Positions 9,301-19,000 of a stretch of DNA of 21,027 nucleotides are shown piece after piece. The stretch is taken from contig QXVZ01021899.1 of the NCBI GenBank assembly GCA_008931825.1, forward strand, positions 1-21,027, in the 5' to 3' direction. Each line of letters begins with the position of its first letter. The stretch's first letter is position 1. Below the pieces are notes generated by a model. The model had not been told where the DNA came from. It did no database searches and saw only the letters and a program-made list of their open reading frames with translations. Source of the stretch: Phallusia fumigata. Taxonomy: Eukaryota > Chordata > Ascidiacea > Phlebobranchia > Ascidiidae. The position numbers were made by a program, and so were the translations under genes.

Positions 9301-12300
9301 ACATATGACGATGATTGTATCGGCGATCTCTGCCAAGTCGACATCGATGGAGTTATTCCTGTTGATGATGTTTCTCAAAAAGCTGAAATTAAGCTTCTGC
9401 TTGGCATTAAGGAAGAGCGGTAAGTACTGGTACCGACCAATTAGCAAATGTTCTAGGGATTTTGTGAGTCGCAACTTCATCAATGTTACAGCTTTTCTAC
9501 TGTGGCCATTGCTGTGGACACTTTAAGCACTAAAATGCTTTCATGCGGACATTGAGATCGTTGACTATGAGATGATATGTGCTTTTACAGGGACTCAGAC
9601 AGTGAAGTTGACAAAGAGAAATGCTTGCGTTATGATCCTGTCGCATCTGATGATGAGGCAATGGAAACAATAGTAAAGCAAGAACCAAGAGAGAAATGGG
9701 ATTGTGAATCCATTCTAAGTAATTAGTGTTTCTTTAACAAAACTCTTGGTTAAAATTGTCTTTTTTTCTTATCTTTTTTACATAGAACAGATTTGTCAGT
9801 TAAAAAAACTTCTTTAAATGCCAACAAATGCTAAATATCAGTTACCAAATACACAAATGTCTAAAATCAGTACAATAAATTTTAATTTCCAGGTACCTAT
9901 TCCACCTTGTACAACCATCCTAGGCTCATCACTGAACCAACCAAGGTTTGTAACCTTGCTGTTTTCTATTGTGGAACTTTTTTAAAAAATTAATATTTTT
10001 TTTGAATTTGTGCAGAAAATCAAAATTTCTGACAAAACAGGAATGCCGGTTGAACCCAAACAACGACTCAACAAAAAGCAGGTTGGTAAATAAGTAATAG
10101 GTGATCTTAATCATTTAGTACTATTCATTTAGTGTGACCATTTTATTTGAGATTGCTGTTAAATTATATTTGTAGGGGGCCAGGATTTATTGTCTCTATT
10201 ATGTTGCAACTAGCAATGTGACTGGCAAAAAAAGTTGGGGTAATAGCAGCCAAATGCTATTAACTGTATCTATTCCATTACAAGGACTGTGTAGATTGGT
10301 TGTTGGATTTTTGAAATTTGAGTACAAAGGCATATGATAAATTATAGCCCAGAAATNTCATAGGACCCCAACCCAGCTGGGACCCAGATATTGTTGCTGG
10401 TTTGGAAGAAGATTTTAATTACAGTGATCCTGAAAACATCTTGGATGATGATTTCATTGTACAGGCAACACAAGCACCTGAACGGTACAAATTATCTAGA
10501 TAACATTGGAATTGAAAAGTTTGTTATCCCACTGGCATTTCAATTTAGCTCAATAGAATTTTCAGTTTAAGCATTACAATGTCATGGAATACCAACAGCA
10601 CCTGTTTTCTACAGACTAACATGTTATCAGTTAATGGCATTTGATCTGATGTTTATTTGTGTACATATTCCTTCTTTTGACTGAAAAAAAATATTTATCA
10701 AATTAGATTTGTTAACTATTAAATACAGAGTACCCTGACTGCTATTGTTAATTTTAAATACACAATAAAGACGGATGTAAAATTATTTTTAAAATTTGTT
10801 TTTAGTTCAAGTGACGCTGAGAGTGATGAAGAGTTATCAAGTGACTTCGAAGACATTTCCACTGATGATGATGAAAGCTACTTCTCGGAAGAAGAAACCC
10901 AAACACGCTTCACCAGTTACTCCATGACATCATCAGTGATGCATAGAAATGAGAATTTGAGTCACTTGGATGATAGATTTGAAAAGGTGTGATATTTTTT
11001 GGCTTTTTCCTTACTCATTTAAGGGTATTCTGTAGTTTCAGTTTAAAAATAGATATGACATGTTATGAACTGAGCAAACTGTGTTACAGCTGAAATACTA
11101 TATTTCCAAAATATTTCTAAAGAAAATAATGTCAAAAAATGTAATTGGGGCAGCATTAATATTACACAACAAAGGACTGAGTGTATTTTGTGATTTTATC
11201 CAATTTGCTTCTTATCCTGACCATATGTTGTGGTATATCATGTGACCATGACTGTTTCATACAGTTTTATGAGACATATGACGATGATTGTATCGGCGAT
11301 CTCTGCCAAGTCGACATCGATGGAGTTATTCCTGTTGATGATGTTTCTCAAAAAGCTGAAATTAAGCTTCTGCTTGGCATTAAGGAAGAGCGGTAAGTAC
11401 TGGTACCGACCAATTAGCAAATGTTCTAGGGATTTTGTGAGTCGCAACTTCATCAATGTTACAGCTTTTCTACTGTGGCCATTGCTGTGGACACTTTAAG
11501 CACTAAAATGCTTTCATGCGGACATTGAGATCGTTGACTATGAGATGATATGTGCTTTTACAGGGACTCAGACAGTGAAGTTGACAAAGAGAAATGCTTG
11601 CGTTATGATCCTGTCGCATCTGATGATGAGGCAATGGAAACAATAGTAAAGCAAGAACCAAGAGAGAAATGGGATTGTGAATCCATTCTAAGTAATTAGT
11701 GTTTCTTTAACAAAACTCTTGGTTAAAATTGTCTTTTTTTCTTATCTTTTTTACATAGAACAGATTTGTCAGTTAAAAAAACTTCTTTAAATGCCAACAA
11801 ATGCTAAATATCAGTTACCAAATACACAAATGTCTAAAATCAGTACAATAAATTTTAATTTCCAGGTACCTATTCCACCTTGTACAACCATCCTAGGCTC
11901 ATCACTGAACCAACCAAGGTTTGTAACCTTGCTGTTTTCTATTGTGGAACTTTTTTAAAAAATTAATATTTTTTTTGAATTTGTGCAGAAAATCAAAATT
12001 TCTGACAAAACAGGAATGCCGGTTGAACCCAAACAACGACTCAACAAAAAGCAGGTTGGTAAATAAGTAATAGGTGATCTTAATCATTTAGTACTATTCA
12101 TTTAGTGTGACCATTTTATTTGAGATTGCTGTTAAATTATATTTGTAGGGGGCCAGGATTTATTGTCTCTATTATGTTGCAACTAGCAATGTGACTGGCA
12201 AAAAAAGTTGGGGTAATAGCAGCCAAATGCTATTAACTGTATCTATTCCATTACAAGGACTGTGTAGATTGGTTGTTGGATTTTTGAAATTTGAGTACAA

Positions 12301-13083
12301 AGGCATATGATAAATTATAGCCCAGAAATTTATAGAAACGTTTGCAATAAAGCTGCCATGCAAATTACTACAACAGGGGGGCCTCACTTGGACAGATAAT
12401 GGACCACCCTAGTTCAAATTTAATATGGAACATGTGAATATAGTCAATTTTTTGGGTTGTTTTCCTGTTATACATTTTTCATACATATGTACAAAGAAGA
12501 CTTACTTTTTAATGAAGCTCAGGGCATTAGATGCCGAATTTGAGGCAGCACCATCTCCTGTTATAACAAACAACACGAGAAGAAAAGATGAGACAAAAGA
12601 GGAAAAAGCTGCAAGAAAAAAGGCTGTTAAGGAAGCGAGGAAGGTTTGTAACTGTTTAAAACTTACCAGTGTTTATGCTCATCTGTTTTCTTGCTTCAAA
12701 AGCTTCATTAAAACTGGAGTAGGGCTACAACAGACTTTCATAGTGGCCCAGTATAACTGCATATGGGCATGCTGTAATTTGCATCAATTTTTTGGACATC
12801 CCAAATTAATGTTTTCTCTGCAATTTTAAAGATGCAGTTGTTTTATCGAACACCCAAGCTTACCACAGAATATTAGACTAACCACTCCCTCTTGTAGTGA
12901 AATACAGGCACAAATTCCCCACATAGCACACATATATATTAAATAACTTAAATTTTTTCATGTGAGCAGGACAGACGACAAGAAAAGAAGGCAACAAAGA
13001 AAGCGTTCCAAGCAGAAAAAACAAGACAAAGCAAAGAAATATTAAACATTCAACAAAATTTAACTGGTGTAAAAATTTCCTGA
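6368..13083 (+). CDS. LTV1: LTV1, 40S ribosome-biogenesis factor (13 exons, 455 aa)
   Basis: LTV1 is a conserved non-ribosomal protein of late pre-40S particles; it binds on the small-subunit head and is released in cytoplasmic maturation. Exons: 6368-6370, 6478-6542, 6687-6780, 7465-7603, 7845-7994, 8391-8511, 8833-9013, 9292-9419, 9591-9718, 9893-9945, 10016-10081, 12518-12643, 12970-13083. All phases agree and all introns are GT-AG. Family hallmarks: N-terminus PHRNKKPFIDKKK and RSQKDPLAADEDAPQRVL; FDDDYDYLQHLREP (residues 73-86); WDPDIVAGLEEDF (156-168); acidic stretch 194-223; YSMTSSVMRRNE (229-240); FYETYDDDCIG (252-262); EKWDCESI (328-335); TYSTLYNHP; KIKISDKTGMP; a Lys/Arg/Glu-rich helical C-terminus (about 395-440). 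The human protein is about 475 aa, so this is full length. Exon 1 carries only the ATG. Exons 6-11 occur again at 10364-12054 because of the duplication joined at 10357; one copy must be dropped to obtain this protein. Confidence 0.95.
6849..7343. mobile_element. hAT-type MITE in LTV1 intron 3
   Basis: Imperfect terminal inverted repeats: CCAGTCTGTAGAATATGGCA at 6849-6868 and TGCCATACTCTGCAGACTGG at 7324-7343. They are flanked by a perfect 8-bp target duplication, ATAATAGC (6841-6848 and 7344-7351). The second haplotype has a single ATAATAGC in the corresponding place (17938-17945), the empty site. The interior is GC-richer than the intron, with several CGTGCAG words near the ends and an alternating GTGCGCGCGTGCGCG tract near 6900. 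There is no coding capacity. Its 495 bp include the 76-bp assembly repeat and one N, so the real length is about 418 bp. Confidence 0.85.
7009..7161. repeat. 76-bp direct duplication around the N at 7085 (assembly joint)
   Basis: 7009-7084 and 7086-7161 are the same sequence either side of a single N, inside the intron-3 MITE. As at the other joints, it looks like two contig ends that overlap but were not merged. Confidence 0.9.
8385..12329. repeat. 1972-bp direct duplication around the N at 10357 (assembly joint)
   Basis: 8385-10356 and 10358-12329 have exactly the same length and read as the same sequence. The one difference I found is G at 8970 versus A at 10943 (LTV1 residue 237, Arg versus His). 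Each copy holds LTV1 exons 6-11. The second copy starts only 6 nt before the exon-6 acceptor, so its branch point and polypyrimidine tract are missing. Splicing exon 11 (phase 0) to the second exon 6 (phase 1) would break the frame. Both points argue for an unmerged overlap, not a real tandem duplication. Confidence 0.9.
10364..12054 (+). pseudogene. LTV1: Second (artefactual) copy of LTV1 exons 6-11
   Basis: Exons at 10364-10484, 10806-10986, 11265-11392, 11564-11691, 11866-11918 and 11989-12054 repeat those 1973 bp upstream. This copy is the one contiguous with exons 12 and 13, so it is probably the correct continuation of the contig that carries the 3' end. It reads His at residue 237, where the first copy and the vertebrate protein have Arg (SSVMRRNE). 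Not a separate gene. Confidence 0.85.
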
Positions 13084-16000
13084 TCATGATGGGGTCTCTA
13101 GCCACTCCATCGCCGCCTGGTGAACCCGGTTGGTCGCTGACCCATCAATTTGCGACTTTAGGAAAAGTGATATGTTGTCTATTGCAATATCGAGACCCTT
13201 CTGAACATTTGTCATCATGTTGGTATTGTTCTGCAAATGTTGCAAATTAAGGGGAATAAACTGACATTTGGATCAGAACTGAATTTGATTGTTGAATTTG
13301 TGTAGTTGTCCTTTTTGCCATGCAGACTTTACCTAACACAGGTTAATAGTGTTGTCGCATGTTTTTTTAGGATAACAAAAGTGCTGATATATGACAGGTG
13401 AGCTGGTTTTACAGTTTAGAGAGTGTTTACGATAACTGATATGAGATAACATCAAAATGTGTGAAATACCTCTTAACAAGAATTAGAAACAAAAGTTTAC
13501 GCCAAAATTTCAAATAGCATGACCAACCAGCTGTAGTTTATTTTCTTTCTGTTCAAACAATTTCAGCTGTACAAACATGGTGAAAACAGTCTGCTACAAG
13601 TGTTTTGATTAGCCTTTCCTTAACTAGTAGATATTGTAAACTTACAAAGCAAATGTTTATACAGTATCTGCATGACTGGCAGGTAAATTAAACTAACTTA
13701 CTTTAGATTGTGCATAAAACTTGGTAAGACCAGCTTTATTAAACTCTCCTCTGTCATAGTAGTATTGTCGCAAAGCAGTGTTTAGCTTTTCTTGAAGTTT
13801 CAGCAGCTGACAAAATATAACACTTTAATAATTTGCAGTTTGGCAATTGATACATGTTTCACTAAGTTTACCAGTGCCTTATGAGTAACAAGATGCATAA
13901 AAACGTCATAATTTTGGCAACATTTTAGCCCAAGCTTTCCCACATGCCAACCAAAAATAGGTAGATATTTAAGTGTCTTTGTCTATTTAAGTGAACTTCA
14001 GAGGTAAAACAACCAGTTAAAAGGCATTGTCATGACAGGAAATTGCTTCATTCTGACAACAAAAATTACTGTATAAACCTGTTTGTGATCCTTAATGCTT
14101 GCTTCCATTTTAACTTTGTTGTCATACATAGTCATAAAGCGATTCTTCAAATCGATATGTTCACTCTGAAGCTCTCTGCAATATATGGAGGAAACCTTTA
14201 GGCCCGAAATGCACATCCCACAAGTTCCCTTTACCTGTATTGTTGTGCTACTTTAGCATTTGACTCCACTTCACGCTGCACATTTTGTTCCAATTGATCC
14301 TTTACCTTCATCCTTTCTGTCATCAACCGCTGATGTATCTTGTTACGTGCATCGAGTCGGGCTGTAATAAATAGTTGGTTATAATGAAATTGTATGTTAA
14401 AAACCATATGGTTAAAAAATTTACCTAAAGGGGAAGCAGCTCTAAAAATGTAATTTGCTTTTTAGAGTTAAATTTCTGCAAGATTAAGGGATGACTAAAA
14501 ATAAGGATGAGTTTTGTTTATTCAAGAACATATTTCCTATGAAAGGATTCAGCCAAGTTTGCATGTGGTATTATGTTACCATACATGCATGGCATAAAAG
14601 ACGATTACTTGCCATGTATTTTACGCCACAAAACTAAAATGTTTTTGCTTTTGACCATTTAGAGAGGTAAGAGAACCAAAGAGGGAAAGGAATTTTTTAT
14701 GACCTAAATGTTTTAGACATTTGGACGCTATTTTGAGATGTTTAGCATGACCTGAGTTGGGTTTATTTTGTTCGGTGAAGGAAATCACACCGACACAGTT
14801 GCACTAAACCAATCACTGAGCCAGAAATAGCTGCACACTGCTAAAAAGTGATTGGTACAATTGGTGAATTATGTTGAGCTTGCTGCAGTTTACACCTTTA
14901 CGTGACAGGGGATTACATCTGAAAGTGAGTTTGGAGGTATGAGGAATCAAGACTGGAGAAAATGCCTGTGGAACTAATCAGGGGGTTCAAAGACAAATGC
15001 TCAGCAGAGCACCAAGCATCAAAAAATAGTAGCTACTAGCTTGACCCCAACTTTTAATATTGTCCAAAGCCAGTGGTCGACAAACTGTGGGCCGCAATGT
15101 ATGTTTTAGTGGGCGTTGCACACCTTGCTTATGCCAGCCTCTGGGAATATAGGAGCTGGACCCTGGCACAGTCGCAGATAAGGTTAAATGAAGAATTTGT
15201 GCCTTGGTAATAAAAGTTTGCAGACCAAAAGTTTGTAGCTGTTTAGATTTTCACATTGTGCGTCAACTGTAGGGATGGGCCGAACCGAGCCAGAACCCGA
15301 GTACTCGGTACCGAGCATCGCAATTTTTGATGTTCGGCGCTCGGCCGAGCAGTTGCATAAACTAAGCCGAACGTTACACAAAAGATTGAACATGTGCAAC
15401 AAATAGGTTGTACGGAGTAGTCTTGTGTTTTTAGAGTGTGGGCATATTTCTTAGCGTCGGATATGACATCAGAGTCTTCGNCTTAAACCACAGTTCAAAA
15501 AATGTTCTTTCAGATGGGTAGTTCCGCTTGTATCGCGATCATGTTTAAGTGGTTTTTTACATTTGTTGCAAAGAACGTATCCCAGATATGTCATGTTTTC
15601 GACGTTTAAAAGCAACGAAAAATGCGTCCAAACCTCACTTTGTTTGCCTTCATTTTGTTTTCCTACAACCTGACCTTTACTCATCAATTCCAAAATTCGT
15701 TGACGATCGACACTCATTGCATGGTACAAAAAACGCGATGGAAAATAAAAACCAACAACTCAGCACAATAACTCGAAAAAACACTGATTGTTGAATGCCA
15801 GAACGAGGTTAAAGTTTAAACGCATATATCGGATGAGAAAAAAGTAAAATTTTGCAAAAATTAAGATGAATTTATTTTTCGGATTTAACAACAAATTTAT
15901 GAAAAAAAATCGCACTCCGGCTCCGGCTCCGGCTCCGGTTGTTACCATAAAACATAAACTCCGGCTCCGGAAAGACTCCGGCAAAAATTAACAAACTCCG

Positions 16001-19000
16001 GCTCCGAAAACTCCGGGACTCCGGTTCGTGTACACCTCTGCCTGCAACACTGGATGTTGCGAAACAATCCAATGCGGCAGAATCTTTGGACGTCTCCATT
16101 ATTTATGGTTTGTTTTCATTATCATGTCCTTTTTTCATAAGTTGTTGCCATGCGCACCCACCACTCGTTTGTTGTAATTTTTTAATTACCTACTTTACTA
16201 ACATTATTCCTGCACATCCGTTTTCCTTGTTTTATTTATTCGAGCATTTTTCTGCTTTGTTTAATTCGATTTCATTCTTCACGACTTTTTTCCTCTTCTT
16301 ATGTTGCTCCCATGCGTCTCCACGACCTGTTTTTTTTGTAAGTTGCCTGCTCATTTTCTGTTTTTCGCCCGTCACCTGCACAACGTTTTCCTTGTTTTAT
16401 TTATTTGAATGTTTTTTGTTTTTCCTTTATTTGCTTTCGTGTTACGTTGTCTACGTTCGCATGCTTTTGTTTTGTTTTGTTTAATGCTTCTCAACCTGCC
16501 TAGAAGTTAGTGGTGGCTGACAAGGTGACCCCAGCGTATTTCGCCACCCCGCTGCTCGAAGAGCGTGAACAAACTCAACCAAACTAAACAAAACACAGTT
16601 ATCTATGTTTAATGAACATTAGGAACACCGATACTTCAAAACTGGGCAGGTATAAAACGAATAAAATTTAATTCAAAATTGTACAGAATATTTTGTTGCG
16701 CAAACTGCCAATGCGAATTTAAAACCCAAATTTTTCATCAAAAACATAATTTTATTAGTTTGATTTCTATGTCGACACATGTTTATTTTTTATTGACACT
16801 TTGTTGTGTGTAATAGTTATTATTCCACTGATGTGTGATTGCTAAAACATCGGTTTACTGTCAGAATACGTCGTGCTGTTGTTTAAACAAAAATGGTAAG
16901 TGTTTATTTATTGGTTGTTTTCTAAACTGTACGTTTGTTGAAAACATTTCTATTTGTTAATTTATCAACCTTGTACTGACTCGCGATTTCTGATATTTGT
17001 AGCCGCACCGCAACAAAAAACCTTTCATTGACAAGAAGAAATCTGTCACATTTCAGCTGGTTCATCGGTTAGTGACTATTTACTACAATTATGCTGTATT
17101 CTGTTTTATTCTTATAGCAACATGTATAATACAATAAGAACTTGAATAAAAGTGTTTGTTGATTCCTGTTATTAACCCAATTGTTAAACCAACATCAAAT
17201 ACTCAAAAACAGGAGTCAAAAAGATCCACTTGCAGCTGATGAAGATGCACCACAAAGAGTTCTTGTCCAATTAGATGGAAAGACCTCGGATTCTATTTCA
17301 AATGAGGTTTGCACTCAGTTTAAGACCAACCATTAGGGATGTTCAAAGTAGAATAGCTGACTATTCTAGAATAGTTGTTTCGAATCTAAGTCTTATGTTA
17401 ATTTTGGCAAAATGACCCACAAAATTGCATGTAACAAAACAACAATAAAGGACTGTTTATTGCAGTTGTTACAGTTACGTGTGAAGTTTAAAAAAGCGTT
17501 TGTAAGCAAAAAGGCAGTCAGGCAACTACTGTTTTCTGCCCTGAAGCCACCACAAATTTACAACTAAAACAAGCTGCATGATCAACGACGCATTTGAATT
17601 TTTGCTGATGCTGCAGAAACTATTGTGATCGTCCTGTTATTTTGTTGCGCCCCTGTGTTGTTATTGTTCGCTGTCACGTTGAACATGCGTGGCCTAGTAT
17701 TTGCCAAAAAGGAAACTAACGGTGTTGTATCGCCGCTGTTGTGTGTGTGAATATTACTCACATATACACAAAACTGGCAAATTGTGCATGCTTGTTTACA
17801 TTTTTATGAAATAATATCGGTTCCAATTACCCGATATAAATGGCAAATTTGGATTCGAATCTGCTTGGATTCGATATTCTACTATAAACATCCCTGACAA
17901 CCACATGCTAGTTGTTGTTGAGCACAAATACCTGTCATAATAGCCAAGTCTCACTGTAACTTCCAGAAATGATGTAAAAATGTCCAAACTATTAAAGTAT
18001 CTTTCTGCAACAAAGATTGTGAGTTTTTAATAAAGAAACTGTTGCCAGACCCTAAAGGAAAGAGAGGAAAGGTGGAGCAACCAACATGTTTATGGCATTG
18101 ACTTTGATGATGATTATGATTACTTGCAACATTTACGGGAACCTTCAAAAGAGGAAAAGGCAATTCTTGTGCCAAAAGATCAGCGAGGTAGTGTATAATT
18201 ATGTTTTTTTTTAGTTTTGATTGCTGTGTTAAGAGCATTGTGGTATGTTCAAGACTAATTTCATGTCACTGGAAAAAAATATACTTTGTAAAGGTATTTT
18301 GTAATCATACTTGCCTTTCAGCAAGGCAACACAAATGCTGTTTGCCTAATTAAACATTGTGGTGGTGCGTTAATTCCGTGGGCTTACTGGGTCTTAAACC
18401 CACAAAAATAAAAAAACATGTCTTACCACAATCTAAATAAATGTGCATTTCAGTAAATCTACAGCCTGTGTCTGAGGAAGGCTTTGAAGAGCTGACTGAC
18501 ATAACTAAAGACGATGAGACTGTTTTGCGGCTTCCATCTGTTGTGTTTGGTTCAAAAACAGAGGAAGAAGTTGGAATGTTACATCGAGCTATTCCCCCCA
18601 AAGGTTAAGCTTAGCAACATTTGCTTTTAACATTATTCTGTTGGCCCCACCTTTGTTGACAGGTTTTTTGCAAAACATTGTCTACACTGATCTTTTATTT
18701 TTTATTCTCACTGATTGCAAAGCAAAACATTTTAAACCAAGTGCTACTGTTCCCTAATTTTGGTTAATTCATTGTGTTTCGGTGTACCAAAAACTGCACC
18801 AACTTCGTTTTCAAATTTATGTGTTAAAAAAAGTTTTGAGCTAATAGTGTCACTGTTTCCTCTATATTACAAACCCTATATGTACTGTATATTGTTTAAG
18901 TATATATATTTAAAAATAATAAAGTTGTCTCAAAATGAGGATTGTTAGTTAATTAAATTCTTCATAGGACCCCAACCCAGCTGGGACCCAGATATTGTTG

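Noticed and set aside
9208..9526. Open frames over LTV1 exon 8 and its copy at 11181-11499, on both strands
   Set aside because: The frame starting at 9208 is exon 8 read through its intron; the others are shadows in other frames.
8385..12329. Genuine internal tandem duplication of LTV1 exons
   Set aside because: It is bounded by an N, near identical, would break the frame, and the second exon 6 lacks most of its upstream intron.
12425..12829. 134-codon plus-strand frame
   Set aside because: Only its middle (12518-12643) is coding, as LTV1 exon 12; the rest is flanking intron read through.
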